This document shows positions 1 through 7,550 of a DNA stretch of 34,571 nt, in pieces. Both the position numbers and the translations under genes were made by a program. Numbering within the stretch: position 1 is the first letter of the stretch; the number at the start of each line of letters is the position of its first letter. The stretch covers positions 1 to 34,571 of the forward strand of contig NZ_JAAXPG010000047.1 of NCBI RefSeq assembly GCF_012396365.1, read 5' to 3'. Under the pieces are notes generated by a model. The model worked only from the letters and a program-made list of their open reading frames with translations. It had not been told where the DNA came from and ran no database searches. This stretch comes from Nocardiopsis alborubida. GTDB lineage: Bacteria; Actinomycetota; Actinomycetes; Streptosporangiales; Streptosporangiaceae.

Positions 1-822
1 GGGGCCGTCGGGGGTGTCGCGGATGGGGGGTCCGGTGGGTGGCCCTCCGCTGGGTCCGTCGCCTCCGGTGCGGATGAGGGGTGGTGGGTCGGGGAGGAGG
101 TTGAGGTTGTCGAGGCCGTTTTTGAACAGGTTGGTGAGTTGTTTGCTGAAGAGGCCGTCGAGTCCTGCGGAGAAGACGGCGGACAGGGCGCCTTCGATGG
201 TGGCGCCGATGTGGGCGCTGCGGGTGAGGTTGTGGTCTTTGTGGTGGCGGGTGCCGCGTCCGATCTGGATGCGTTGGATGATGCTGTCCATGCTGGCGAA
301 GATCTGGCTGATGATCTGGTGGCTGGGCACGGTGATCAGGAGCCAGGTCAGGATGCGGCGCATGGCCAGGCTGCGGATGGCCTTGAAGATGGGGATCCAT
401 TTCAAGGAGGCGCCGAAGGTGAACTTGGCGGTGGCGATGGCCCAGGCGATCTCGGCGATGAGTTGGATGAACTGGCCGATGACCATCATGTGCATGTACT
501 CGACGTTGGCGCGGGCCTTGAAGAGTTCTTGGGACATGGTGGCGGAGTTGGCGCGGGCGGAGCCGACGTAGTCGTTGTCGCCGGTGGTGAATTGGTCCAG
601 GGAGCGTTCGTAGTGGTCGGCGGTGCGTCCGTCGAAGCTGCGTCGGGCGTGGACGCGGCTGAGGTCGAAGAGGTCGTCGAGGACGCCGAGGCGTTGGTCG
701 AGGGCGGCGTAGACCTCGGAGGCGCGGCCTAGGGCGGCGATGCTGGCTTTGGGGATCTCGATGCCGGTGAGGGCTCTGATGGCGTCGCGTGAGGAGTCGG
801 ACATGTTCTCGTCCAACGGCAT
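1..822 (-). CDS. WXG100-like (CpnT-type) N-terminal region of a large secreted/polymorphic-toxin-like protein, partial
   Basis: The frame is open from ATG at 822 to the window edge, giving 274 codons without a stop. A GGAGG-rich stretch precedes the ATG. The N-terminal ~100 residues are helical with no signal peptide. They are followed by hydrophobic helices (around IAEIAWAIATAKFTFGASL) and a second helical stretch (MRRILTWLLITVPSH). This order is typical of the WXG100-like, CpnT-type N-terminal domain of actinobacterial type VII-secreted polymorphic toxins. The last visible residues are Pro/Gly-rich (PPPLIRTGGDGPSGGPPTGP), a usual linker before a C-terminal payload, which lies outside the window. 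The domain family is inferred from this pattern. No toxin or immunity domain is visible, and no small immunity ORF can be assigned here. The gene is transcribed away from the rest of the window. Confidence 0.7.
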   Translation of the reverse strand, partial: MPLDENMSDSSRDAIRALTGIEIPKASIAALGRASEVYAALDQRLGVLDDLFDLSRVHARRSFDGRTADHYERSLDQFTTGDNDYVGSARANSATMSQELFKARANVEYMHMMVIGQFIQLIAEIAWAIATAKFTFGASLKWIPIFKAIRSLAMRRILTWLLITVPSHQIISQIFASMDSIIQRIQIGRGTRHHKDHNLTRSAHIGATIEGALSAVFSAGLDGLFSKQLTNLFKNGLDNLNLLPDPPPLIRTGGDGPSGGPPTGPPIRDTPDGP

Positions 823-1063
823 ACGCGTCTCCCCCCTCCACGACCGCTCCGTAAGAGGGTGAAAGTAGCACCAGTACACCCGGATGTGGAAGTAGTTGTC
901 CTTCTGTTCCCGTTCGCGTTCGTGTGTGTTGCCTTGTGTGACCTGCGGCTGTGGTAGGTGTCCCGGCTGTGGGCCTCTCCTCCGGGACCGATTCCGGCCC
1001 GCTCTCCCGGAGGCGCCGCTCCGCAGGTCAGCGGCTCCCGTCCGCGGCCTGCACCCAGGGTGA

Positions 1064-1081
1064 CGTTGCCATTTCGCAACG
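1064..1081. promoter_or_regulatory. Inverted repeat, candidate operator 1
   Basis: CGTTGC and GCAACG are perfect 6-base arms separated by the six bases CATTTC. The repeat lies 158 bases upstream of the GTG of the DeoR-like sensor gene. It is shaped like a bacterial operator, but no regulator can be assigned. Confidence 0.35.
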
Positions 1082-1100
1082 GTTTTCCCCGAACAGTGGG

Positions 1101-1114
1101 GGTATTCGCATACC
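1101..1114. promoter_or_regulatory. Inverted repeat, candidate operator 2
   Basis: GGTAT-TCGC-ATACC is a perfect 5-4-5 inverted repeat, 20 bases downstream of the inverted repeat at 1064-1081. Both precede the DeoR-like gene, and the pairing suggests a regulated promoter region. Confidence 0.3.
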
Positions 1115-1238
1115 GTTCCCCTTCGGCCGGGATGCTCTCTTCGTGAGGAAGCAGAGGACCCGATCGAATTCACTCGCCGGGCCAGGGCCCGTCGCCCCCT
1201 CGGCCAAGGGGCTGACCATCGACGGATCGGAGGACCTT

Positions 1239-1856
1239 GTGAGTGGTCTCAGTGGTGGCGCCACAGTCGTCAGGCACACAGCGGGAGTGAGTGCCACGAC
1301 GACACCGTCCGGAACGGGGCGGCTCTCGGCCGCTGAGGGCCGGATCGCCAGGGCCGCCCTGGCGGAGCTGCCGAAGGACGGGGTGGTCATGCTCGACGCC
1401 GGACCGATGACGGAGCGGATCGCGTGGCTGCTGCCCGCCGGTTGCGGGCTGAGCGTCCTGACCAACTCGGTTCCGGCCGCACTGGGCCTGGCCTCGCGCC
1501 GCGACCTCTCCGTGCACCTGTTGGGGGGTCGGGTGAGCGCGGCGGCCGGGACCACGCTCGCCTCCGTGCGCCTGCTGGACCAGCTCCACGTCGACGTGGC
1601 CTTCATGGTCGCCGACGGTGTGTCCCCCGAGCGCGGACTGACCTGTGCGGACCCCGCGGAGGTGATGGCGAGGCAGGCCATGGTGCGGGCCTCGGCCAGG
1701 ACCGTGCTGCTGGCCGACCACACCAGGATCGGCGGCGACCGCATCGCCCGCTTCGCGCGGCTGCGCGAGGTGGACTGCCTCATCACCGACACCGGCACCG
1801 ACCCCGACGACGTCCGGAGGCTGCGCGGACGCGGCCCGCGCGTGCTCGTGGTCTGA
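1239..1856 (+). CDS. DeoR-type sugar-phosphate sensor domain protein lacking the HTH
   Basis: The GTG start at 1239 has GGAGGA four bases upstream, which decides it over longer in-frame starts. The product is 205 residues. It matches the C-terminal sensor (DeoRC, ISOCOT-fold) domain of DeoR/GlpR repressors: an arginine/alanine helix, VVMLDAG, LTNS, HLLGGRVS, a GVSPERGLT-like segment, LLADHTRIG and DCLITDTG follow in family order. Known family members carry an N-terminal winged HTH of about 60 residues. Here the protein begins about where the wing would end, so no DNA-binding domain is encoded. The usual GTT of the phosphosugar loop reads GPM. It could be a solo sensor acting through a partner, or a decayed repressor. 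The fold is clear; the ligand is unknown. Confidence 0.8.
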   Translation: MSGLSGGATVVRHTAGVSATTTPSGTGRLSAAEGRIARAALAELPKDGVVMLDAGPMTERIAWLLPAGCGLSVLTNSVPAALGLASRRDLSVHLLGGRVSAAAGTTLASVRLLDQLHVDVAFMVADGVSPERGLTCADPAEVMARQAMVRASARTVLLADHTRIGGDRIARFARLREVDCLITDTGTDPDDVRRLRGRGPRVLVV

Positions 1857-1860
1857 CCCC

Positions 1861-1908
1861 CGTCCGGCGGCGAACACGCTCCGTGCCGAACGCGTTCGCC
1901 GCCGGACG
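1861..1908 (+). terminator. Terminator hairpin after the DeoR-like gene
   Basis: A perfect 15-base inverted repeat lies four bases after the DeoR-like stop codon. Arms are 1861-1875 (CGTCCGGCGGCGAAC) and 1894-1908, with an 18-base loop. There is no T-tract, as is common for actinomycete terminators. Confidence 0.7.
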
Positions 1909-2141
1909 CGGCCGGGCCGCTGAAGGGTGTGTCGCGATCCACACCGCGGCGCCTCTCCCGCCTCGTCTCCAGCCCATCCGGCGGGGCGGGGGCGGGGAAA
2001 CCTGCTCTGACCGCCGTGTCGTTCAGATGTTGTTTTGCGTGTGTTTGTCGGAGGGCTGCGGGCGCGTGGTCTTCGCGGGTTGCTGTGAGGCTGATGTCCG
2101 GAAGCACGAACGGGTCACAGTCACAGAAGGGGAACGGGGGG

Positions 2142-2169
2142 TTGTTACGGCAGGCGACTTCTCTATAAG
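2142..2169 (+). promoter_or_regulatory. Sigma-70-like promoter, probably for the Tad operon
   Basis: TTGTTA (2142-2147) and TATAAG (2164-2169) are separated by 16 bases in an AT-richer patch. It is the best promoter-like match I found upstream of the operon beginning at 2455. It implies a leader of about 280 nucleotides. Confidence 0.5.
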
Positions 2170-2200
2170 CTCACGCAAGGACAGATAAAACCCAACCAAT

Positions 2201-2210
2201 ACCACGTGGT
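2201..2210. promoter_or_regulatory. Perfect palindrome ACCACGTGGT
   Basis: This 10-base perfect palindrome lies about 30 bases downstream of the -10 hexamer TATAAG, where a roadblock-type operator could act. No regulator is assigned. Confidence 0.25.
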
Positions 2211-2454
2211 TTCGGTCAGTCCTCGGGCTCCGCCCCGCGCGACTCCGGTCACGCCGGCCCGTGGCGGACCCGAACCCGGGCGGGGGACCCCCTCCTCCGT
2301 CCGTCCGCTCAACGGCCCCCGCGTCCGGTCCCGTGACCTCCCGGGCGCAGGAGACCGCCCCCGCCCCTCGTCGGAAGGGAAAGGGCCCGCTCACCGGGTC
2401 GGTTCCGCCATGCTGTACCACCCCTTCTCTTCCATGGCAGTGGAGAACGCACCG

Positions 2455-2988
2455 ATGACGACAGCCGCGAGAAGGAACGGCGCCGTCCTACGCGCCGCCG
2501 CGGCCGCGGGATGCTGCGCGGTCCTCGCCCTGGCGGCGGGCTGCGCGTCCTCCGAGGACGCGGTCTCCGAGGCGGGGGCGGCACCGAGCCCCCCGGCCGC
2601 CCCGTCCAGCGACGAGGAGGCCGCGGCGCTCGCCGCCTACACCGGCATGTGGGACACGGTCGTGGCCGCCTCCCACGAGGGCGGCGAGGTTCCCCCCGAA
2701 CTCCAGGACTACGCCGTGGGCGGCGCCTACGCCCTCATGAGCGCGGCACTGGAGGGGGCCCGCGTCTCCGGTGGACAGGTCACCGGAGAACCCGTCCTCG
2801 ACCCCGTCGCCGCTGTCGAGGGGCCCGACAGCGCGACGGTCGACGACTGCCTCGACGACTCCGGCTGGAACCTCGGCATGGGCTCCTCCCCAGGGCAGGG
2901 CCCGCGCCTCGTCGAGGCCACACTCATTCACGACGGACTCGCCTGGCGCGTGTCCGACCTCAGGATCTGGGAAGCGGGATCATGCTGA
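2455..2988 (+). CDS. Small secreted lipoprotein at the head of the Tad operon
   Basis: The ATG at 2455 is chosen because GGAG lies nine bases upstream (2442-2445) and because it gives a clean lipoprotein signal. Basic residues are followed by an Ala-rich hydrophobic stretch and the lipobox LAAGC, with the lipidated cysteine at residue 30. The product is 177 residues. After the signal there is an Ala/Pro/Ser-rich linker (about 31-60) and then a compact domain containing two cysteines (DDCLDD and the terminal GSC) that could form a disulfide. I recognise no family. Its stop overlaps the next start by seven bases (2982-2988), so the two are translationally coupled. A surface-anchored accessory of the pilus is a reasonable inference from position only. 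Confidence 0.8.
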   Translation: MTTAARRNGAVLRAAAAAGCCAVLALAAGCASSEDAVSEAGAAPSPPAAPSSDEEAAALAAYTGMWDTVVAASHEGGEVPPELQDYAVGGAYALMSAALEGARVSGGQVTGEPVLDPVAAVEGPDSATVDDCLDDSGWNLGMGSSPGQGPRLVEATLIHDGLAWRVSDLRIWEAGSC

Positions 2989-3845
2989 GACTCGTACGAC
3001 CCGCGGCCACCGCCGCGGTACTGACCCTGCTGGCGGCCGGGGCCGCCACCCCCGCGCACGCCGACGACAGCTCCTTCCTCGGCCAGATCGAGTGCGGAAG
3101 CTCGGGCGGCAACGGCTGCTCCATCCTGCTGCGCTGGTGGCAGAGCCAGGCGGGCCAGCAGGGCTCCGGCGGTTCCGGCGGCTCGGAGGGCTCCGGCGGC
3201 TCCGGCGCCCAGGACGACCCCTACGCCCACGTCGACTGGGACGCGATCGACTGGTCCCAGGTGGACTGGGGCGCCATCGACTGGGAGTCCATCGACTACG
3301 AGCAGGACGGGGAGGAGGGGCAGGAGGGCACCGACATGGTCACCGCCCTCCAGGAGGCCATGGCCTCCTTCGAACTTCCTCCGCCCCGGATCGAGACCTC
3401 CCCGGGCAGCGACTCCCTGGTCCTGGTCAACACCCCCGTGTGGCTGTGGGTGGAGTCCCAGGACTGGGAGGCCACCGAGGCCTCCGCCGAACTCCGGGAC
3501 TCCTCCTTCACGGTCAGCGCCAGCCCCGTCTCCACCGTCTGGACCCTGGGCGACGGCACGCAGATCAGCTGCGAGGGCCCCGGAACCCCCTTCGACCCGG
3601 CCGTGCACGACCCCGAATCGGCCTCCCCCGACTGCGGGCACGTCTACACCCTGCCCTCCGACGGCCAGCCCGGCGGCGCCTACCCCGTCACCGTCCAGGT
3701 CGGATGGAACGTGGGCTGGGAGATCACCGAGGGCGAGTTCGCCGAGGGCGCGACGGGCGAGTTCGACCCGCTCACCACGACCTCGCAGGTCGAACTCCAG
3801 GTGGCCGAATCCCAGGGCCTGGTCACCGGCACCGGCAACCGCTAA
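2982..3845 (+). CDS. Secreted protein with [VI]D[WY]xx pentad repeats, Tad-operon accessory
   Basis: The product is 287 residues starting at the ATG at 2982, inside the end of the lipoprotein gene. A Sec signal peptide ends at about AHA/DD (residue 27). Next come a cysteine pair (C38, C46), a Gly/Ser linker (about 61-75) and five tandem pentads with consensus [VI]-D-[WY]-x-x (residues 84-108). An acidic stretch follows. The C-terminal half looks beta-rich (VLVNTPVWLWV, VSTVWTLGDGTQISCEGPG, CGHVYTLPS, PVTVQVGWNVGW), resembling a PKD/Ig-like fold with two cysteines. Similar secreted proteins are often found near actinobacterial tad genes, but I cannot name a family. It sits 21 bases before the SAF-domain gene. 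Exposure on the cell surface is inferred from the signal peptide. Confidence 0.8.
   Translation: MLRLVRPAATAAVLTLLAAGAATPAHADDSSFLGQIECGSSGGNGCSILLRWWQSQAGQQGSGGSGGSEGSGGSGAQDDPYAHVDWDAIDWSQVDWGAIDWESIDYEQDGEEGQEGTDMVTALQEAMASFELPPPRIETSPGSDSLVLVNTPVWLWVESQDWEATEASAELRDSSFTVSASPVSTVWTLGDGTQISCEGPGTPFDPAVHDPESASPDCGHVYTLPSDGQPGGAYPVTVQVGWNVGWEITEGEFAEGATGEFDPLTTTSQVELQVAESQGLVTGTGNR
3231..3305 (+). repeat. Five 15-bp coding repeats ([VI]D[WY]xx)
   Basis: Five consecutive 15-base units each encode VDWDA, IDWSQ, VDWGA, IDWES or IDYEQ. The GAC-TGG core is conserved while the last two codons vary. Confidence 0.85.
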
Positions 3846-3866
3846 CACCGAAAGAAGACGACAGAC

Positions 3867-4541
3867 GTGGTGGACACGAAGACGGCACCGGCCCCCGCGG
3901 CCTCCCCGCGGCAGGGGGAGACCCCTCCGGTGCGGCTCCTGGGCAGCGGACCCCGCCGCTGGCGGTGGCTGGTCCTGGCCCTGGGCATGATGACCGCCGG
4001 CGGCCTGAGCGGCGTTGTGGCCCTTGAGCAGATGGACGACCGGCAGGGGGTGCTCGTCGCCGACGGCGACCTGCCCGCGGGCCACGTGGTGGCCGCGGAG
4101 GACCTGCGGGTCGAGCGGATCTCCGTCGCCGACGGGGTCTCCTTCGTCGGCGAAGAGCGCCTGGAGGCGACCGTCGGGCAGACCCTCACCGTGCCCGTCA
4201 GCGAGGGCGGCCTCCTCCCCGAGGCGGCCCTGGGCGCCGAGGCCGCCTTCCCCGAGCGCGACCGCGCCGTGCTCGGCGTGGCCCTGCGCGTGGGCCGCTT
4301 CCCCGCCTCCATCGGCCCCGGCGCCGCGGTCTCCGTGGTGGTCCACCCGGAGGAGGGCGCCACCGGCGGCGGCGTGGAGGCCTACCGCGCGCTCGTGCGC
4401 GACGTCCAGCCCTCCGCCGCCGAGGACGGCTCGGTGGAACTCGAACTCGTCGCGTCCTCCGCCGACGCCGCCGCCATCGCCTCGGCCGCCGCCGTCGAAC
4501 GCGTCAGCGTCGTCCAGGTCAACCCCCGGGGAGGCGCGTGA
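3867..4541 (+). CDS. SAF-domain (CpaB/RcpC-like) Tad pilus assembly protein
   Basis: The product is 224 residues from the GTG at 3867; a second GTG follows directly. A cytoplasmic Pro-rich N-terminus is followed by one membrane segment (about 33-53, WLVLALGMMTAGGLSGVVAL) and an extracytoplasmic SAF domain (about 60-130). The SAF motif is visible as VLVADGDLPAGHVVAAEDL. A second beta-rich part contains AAVSVVVHPEEG. CpaB/RcpC proteins form part of the periplasmic or envelope channel of Tad systems, and SAF domains may bind the cell wall. It is the first core Tad gene in the operon. Its stop overlaps the next ATG by one base (TGATG). The ribosome binding site is weak (GAAAGAAG). Confidence 0.8.
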   Translation: MVDTKTAPAPAASPRQGETPPVRLLGSGPRRWRWLVLALGMMTAGGLSGVVALEQMDDRQGVLVADGDLPAGHVVAAEDLRVERISVADGVSFVGEERLEATVGQTLTVPVSEGGLLPEAALGAEAAFPERDRAVLGVALRVGRFPASIGPGAAVSVVVHPEEGATGGGVEAYRALVRDVQPSAAEDGSVELELVASSADAAAIASAAAVERVSVVQVNPRGGA

Positions 4542-5314
4542 TGCCCCGGACCGTGGCGCTCTTCTCCCTGGGCGGAGCACCCGGCGTCACCTGCGCGGCC
4601 ATGGCGCTGGCCGCGGTCTGGCCCGGCGGGGCCGGGGCCGTCCTGGTGGAGACCGACGCCTCCGGCGGCGACGTCGCCACCTGGCGCCGCCTCCAGCCGG
4701 ACCCCGGCCTGACCGGCCTGGCCGCCGCCGCCCGGCACGGCGGGGCCTCCGCCGACCTGGGCGCGCACACGCAGATCCTCCCCGGAGGGCTGTCCGTGTG
4801 CCACGCGCCCGTCACCGCCGACCGCGCCGAGGGCGCGGTGCGCCTGCTCTCCCAGAACCCCGGCGTGCTCGTCTCCGCCGACGGGCCCGCCGTCGTCCTG
4901 GACCTGGGCCGCCTGACCCCCGGCGCGGCCGCCGCCGCGCTGGCCACGTGGGCCGACGAGGCCCTGCTGCTCGTCGCCGACGACCTGGCGCAGCTGCGCC
5001 GGGCCAAGGAGGCCTCCGAGGCCCTGACCCGCAGCCTGCCGCGCCTGCGCACCGTCGTCGTCGGCGGCACCGGGAGCGTCCGCGAGATCGAGGGCGCCCT
5101 GGGCCCGGGCGTGTGGGGACGGCTCCCCTCCGACGCGCGCTCCGCGGCCTTCCTGCGCGGGGAGGCCAACCCGCGCAAGCCGCAGCGCAGGCCCCTGCTC
5201 AAGGCGGCGGCGCGCCTGGCGAAGGACCTCGCCGAGGGTACCCGCCCCGCTGACCAGGCCGACGGCACCGAAGCCCCGGTGCCCGCGCCCCAGGCGACGG
5301 GAGTCCACGCATGA
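4541..5314 (+). CDS. TadZ/CpaE-like (MinD/ParA-fold) protein with degenerate P-loop
   Basis: The product is 257 residues. The ATG at 4541 is preferred over the GTG at 4538 because GGGGAGG ends six bases before it. The N-terminus (VALFSLGGAPGVTCAAMALA) has the layout of a MinD/ParA deviant Walker A, but residues 11-17 read GGAPGVT. Both lysines expected in KGGxGKT are missing. The downstream acidic motif (ETDASGGDVA) and VVLDLGRL are kept. TadZ/CpaE proteins localise the Tad machine at the membrane, and some are known to have atypical Walker motifs. Probable loss of ATP hydrolysis is inference. The gene overlaps cpaF by four bases (ATGA). Its C-terminal tail (about 215-257) is Ala/Pro-rich and probably disordered. 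Confidence 0.75.
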   Translation: MPRTVALFSLGGAPGVTCAAMALAAVWPGGAGAVLVETDASGGDVATWRRLQPDPGLTGLAAAARHGGASADLGAHTQILPGGLSVCHAPVTADRAEGAVRLLSQNPGVLVSADGPAVVLDLGRLTPGAAAAALATWADEALLLVADDLAQLRRAKEASEALTRSLPRLRTVVVGGTGSVREIEGALGPGVWGRLPSDARSAAFLRGEANPRKPQRRPLLKAAARLAKDLAEGTRPADQADGTEAPVPAPQATGVHA

Positions 5315-6669
5315 GCAGCGGACACGACGTCGGGTACGACATCACCGACGGCTACTTCCTGGACACCGACCGGTCCCGCACCGTGGCCGACCGCGTGGAG
5401 CGGACCGTCACCGAGGCCACCCGGCGGCTCAGCGAGGAGACCCGGGGCCAACCCGAGGACACGCCCGAGGAGTACCGCGCCCGAGCCGAACGCGTCATCG
5501 CCCAGATCCTCGACGAGGACGCCAGCCGCGCCCTGTCCGAGGGCAGGCAGGTGCTCGACGCCACGACCGAGGCCTCCGTCGCCGCGGGCGCCCTGGCACG
5601 GGTGTGCGGACTCGGTCCCCTCCAGCCCCTCCTGGACGACCCCGGGATCGAGAACATCAACATCAACGGCGTGCACGTGTGGGTGCGCCGCGCCGACGGC
5701 AGCCGCGAGCGGCACGACTCCCTCTTCGACGACCCCGAGGAGGTCGTGGCCCTGGTCCGGCGCCTGGCGTCGGAGTCGGCCACGGGGGAGCGCCGCTTCG
5801 ACCCGGGGGCGCCCATCCTCGACATGCAGCTGCCCGGCGGCGAACGCCTCAACGCGGTCATGGAGGTCGCCCGGCAGCCCTCGGTGTCCATCCGCCGCCA
5901 CCGCTACGGCCGCACCACCCTGGGCCAGCTCCACGAACTGGGCACGATCGACGAAACTCTGGTCGCCCTGCTGCGCGCGGGGGTGCGCTCCCGCCGCAAC
6001 ATGGTCATCACCGGCGGCACCGGCGCGGGCAAGACCACCCTGCTGCGGGCCCTGGCCGCCGAGATCCCCGTGGACGAACGCCTCGTCACCATCGAGGACG
6101 TCTTCGAGCTGGGACTGGACCGCGACCGCGAAGCCCATCCCGACTGCGTCGCCCTCCAGGCCCGCCCGGCCAACGTCGAGGGCGTCGGCGAGATCACCAT
6201 CGCCGACCTCGTGCGCACGGCCCTGCGCATGTCGCCCGACCGGGTCATCGTCGGTGAGACGCGCGGACACGAGACCGTCCCGCTGCTCAACGCCATGAGC
6301 CAGGGCAACGACGGCAGCCTCACCACCCTGCACGCCGCCAACTCCGCGGGCGCCTTCACCAAGCTGGGCGCCTACGCCGCCCAGTCCGCCGAGCGCCTGC
6401 CCCTGGACGCCACCGCCTCCCTGGTGGCCGCCGCCGTGCACCTGGTCGTGCACGTGTCGGCGCTGCCCACGGGCGGGCGCATGGTCACGAGCGTGCGCGA
6501 GGTGGTGGGCGCCGAGGGGCAGAACGTGGTCTCCAACGAGATCTACCGGCGCGACCGCAACGGGCCCCTGCCCGCGGCGCCGCCCAGCCCCAACACGCTC
6601 GACGCCCTGGCCGAGGCCGGGTTCGACCCCGCGATGCTGAGCCCGGACACGGTGGGGTGGGTGCGGTGA
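5311..6669 (+). CDS. cpaF: CpaF/TadA-type secretion ATPase
   Basis: The product is 452 residues, a normal length for the family. An N-terminal helical domain leads to the GspE-like N2 region (LGPLQPLLDDPGIENININGVHVWV). The ATPase core has Walker A GGTGAGKTT at about residues 235-243, an Asp box (VTIEDVFELGL), a Walker B region (SPDRVIVGETRG) and a His box (SLTTLHAAN). TadA/CpaF is the hexameric cytoplasmic motor that powers assembly of Flp pili. It starts on ATGA overlapping the TadZ-like stop, and its own stop overlaps the tadB GTG. All catalytic motifs are intact, so this motor should be functional. Confidence 0.97.
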   Translation: MSSGHDVGYDITDGYFLDTDRSRTVADRVERTVTEATRRLSEETRGQPEDTPEEYRARAERVIAQILDEDASRALSEGRQVLDATTEASVAAGALARVCGLGPLQPLLDDPGIENININGVHVWVRRADGSRERHDSLFDDPEEVVALVRRLASESATGERRFDPGAPILDMQLPGGERLNAVMEVARQPSVSIRRHRYGRTTLGQLHELGTIDETLVALLRAGVRSRRNMVITGGTGAGKTTLLRALAAEIPVDERLVTIEDVFELGLDRDREAHPDCVALQARPANVEGVGEITIADLVRTALRMSPDRVIVGETRGHETVPLLNAMSQGNDGSLTTLHAANSAGAFTKLGAYAAQSAERLPLDATASLVAAAVHLVVHVSALPTGGRMVTSVREVVGAEGQNVVSNEIYRRDRNGPLPAAPPSPNTLDALAEAGFDPAMLSPDTVGWVR

Positions 6670-7550
6670 CGACTCCTGTTCTGCTCATCGCCGCCGCCGG
6701 TGCCCTGCTCGGCGCGGGGCTGTGGCTGGCCCTGGCCTCGCTGGCCGCGTCCGGTGGGGGCTCGCGTACCTCACGGGTTCCGCAGTGGCGGGCGCTCCTG
6801 TTCGGTCAGCAGCGGCCGTTGAGGCTGATCGCGGCGATCGTCGGCGGCCTGCTGGTCTGGTTCGTCACCGGGTGGCCGGTGGCCGGTGTGCTCGCCGCCG
6901 CCGGTTGCTGGTGGGGGCCCGCGGTGCTGGGTCCCGACCGCGGTCACGAGAAACAGGTGGCGGGGGTCGAGGCCGTCGCGGCCTGGACCGAGATGCTGCG
7001 CGACCTGATGGCCGGTGCGGCCGGTCTGCACCAGGCCGTGGCCGCCACGGTGCCCATCGCACCCGAGCCGGTGCGGGAGCCGGTCGCCAGGTTGGCGGAC
7101 CGGTTGCGCGCGGGCCAGCCTACGCAGGGCGCCCTGCGGGCCTTTGCTGACGAGGTCGACAATCCCACCGCTGATCTGGTGGCTGCCGCGCTGACCACTG
7201 CGGCCACCCGCCACGCCACTGACCTGGGCACGCTGCTCGGCAGCCTGGCCGAGGCAGCCCGGGAACAAGCGGCGATGCTCGTGCGCGTGGCGGCGAGCCG
7301 CGCACGGCTGCGTACGTCCACTCGGATCATCGTCGGTACGACCGTGGGTATGGCGGCGTTCATGCTGGTGACCAATCCCGACTACCTGGAACCGTTCGAC
7401 GGCTTCCTGGGCCAGCTGGTACTCGCGGGTATCGGCGGCCTGTGGGCGGTTGCCTTGGTCTGGCTGGGCCGCATGTCCCGCTTCGATCTGGGACCGCGTG
7501 TACTCGCTCCTGAACCTGTCACAGCCCGTACTTCGGAGGCCGTCCGATGA
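6666..7550 (+). CDS. tadB: TadB-like inner-membrane platform protein
   Basis: The product is 294 residues from the GTG at 6666, which overlaps the cpaF stop. An in-frame GTG at 6657 is an alternative. Two N-terminal membrane segments (LLIAAAGALLGAGLWLALASL and the region LIAAIVGGLLVWFVTGWPV) are followed by the cytoplasmic T2SSF domain (WTEMLRDLMAGAAGLHQAVAA to ATRHATDLGTLLGSLAEAA). Two further membrane segments lie near the C-terminus. TadB pairs with TadC as the platform that the ATPase drives. From about 7120 onward, codon third positions become more mixed than in the preceding genes. Confidence 0.93.
   Translation: MTTPVLLIAAAGALLGAGLWLALASLAASGGGSRTSRVPQWRALLFGQQRPLRLIAAIVGGLLVWFVTGWPVAGVLAAAGCWWGPAVLGPDRGHEKQVAGVEAVAAWTEMLRDLMAGAAGLHQAVAATVPIAPEPVREPVARLADRLRAGQPTQGALRAFADEVDNPTADLVAAALTTAATRHATDLGTLLGSLAEAAREQAAMLVRVAASRARLRTSTRIIVGTTVGMAAFMLVTNPDYLEPFDGFLGQLVLAGIGGLWAVALVWLGRMSRFDLGPRVLAPEPVTARTSEAVR

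Larger units (their letters stand above)
823..1238. other. Intergenic region between divergent genes
   Basis: This 416-base region between two divergent genes holds no convincing gene. It is less GC-rich than its surroundings near 840-940. A weak minus-strand promoter candidate for the WXG gene is TTCCAC (886-891 on the complement), an 18-base spacer and TACTTT (862-867 on the complement). Two short perfect inverted repeats at 1064-1081 and 1101-1114 lie upstream of the DeoR-like gene and are listed separately. The open frame that extends upstream of 1239 has mixed third positions and no recognisable HTH, so I regard it as non-coding. Confidence 0.5.
1857..2454. other. 598-base intergenic region upstream of the Tad operon
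   Basis: No gene is supported here. The region starts with the terminator at 1861-1908. It then has a less GC-rich stretch (about 2010-2215) containing a direct repeat TCACAG-TCACAG (2115-2126), a sigma-70-like promoter (2142-2169) and a palindrome (2201-2210). The remaining ~240 bases would be a long untranslated leader for the operon. Open frames that cross it have poor third-position bias. Confidence 0.5.

Noticed and set aside
139..732. Open frame on the plus strand through the WXG-like gene
   Set aside because: It is Gly/Ala/Asp/Glu-rich noise opposite a minus-strand gene with a ribosome binding site and recognisable domain, so it is a shadow.
939..948. TGACCTGCGG, the first ten bases of the palindromic element
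   Set aside because: The next bases do not continue into GATCNTGTAC or the stem, so I regard it as chance.
951..1238. Upstream in-frame extension of the DeoR-like gene that might contain an HTH
   Set aside because: No HTH pattern is visible and third positions are mixed; a strong ribosome binding site fixes the start at 1239.
2023..2421. Minus-strand open frame in the 1857-2454 gap
   Set aside because: No ribosome binding site, poor codon bias and no recognisable protein; the promoter at 2142-2169 fits the plus-strand operon better.
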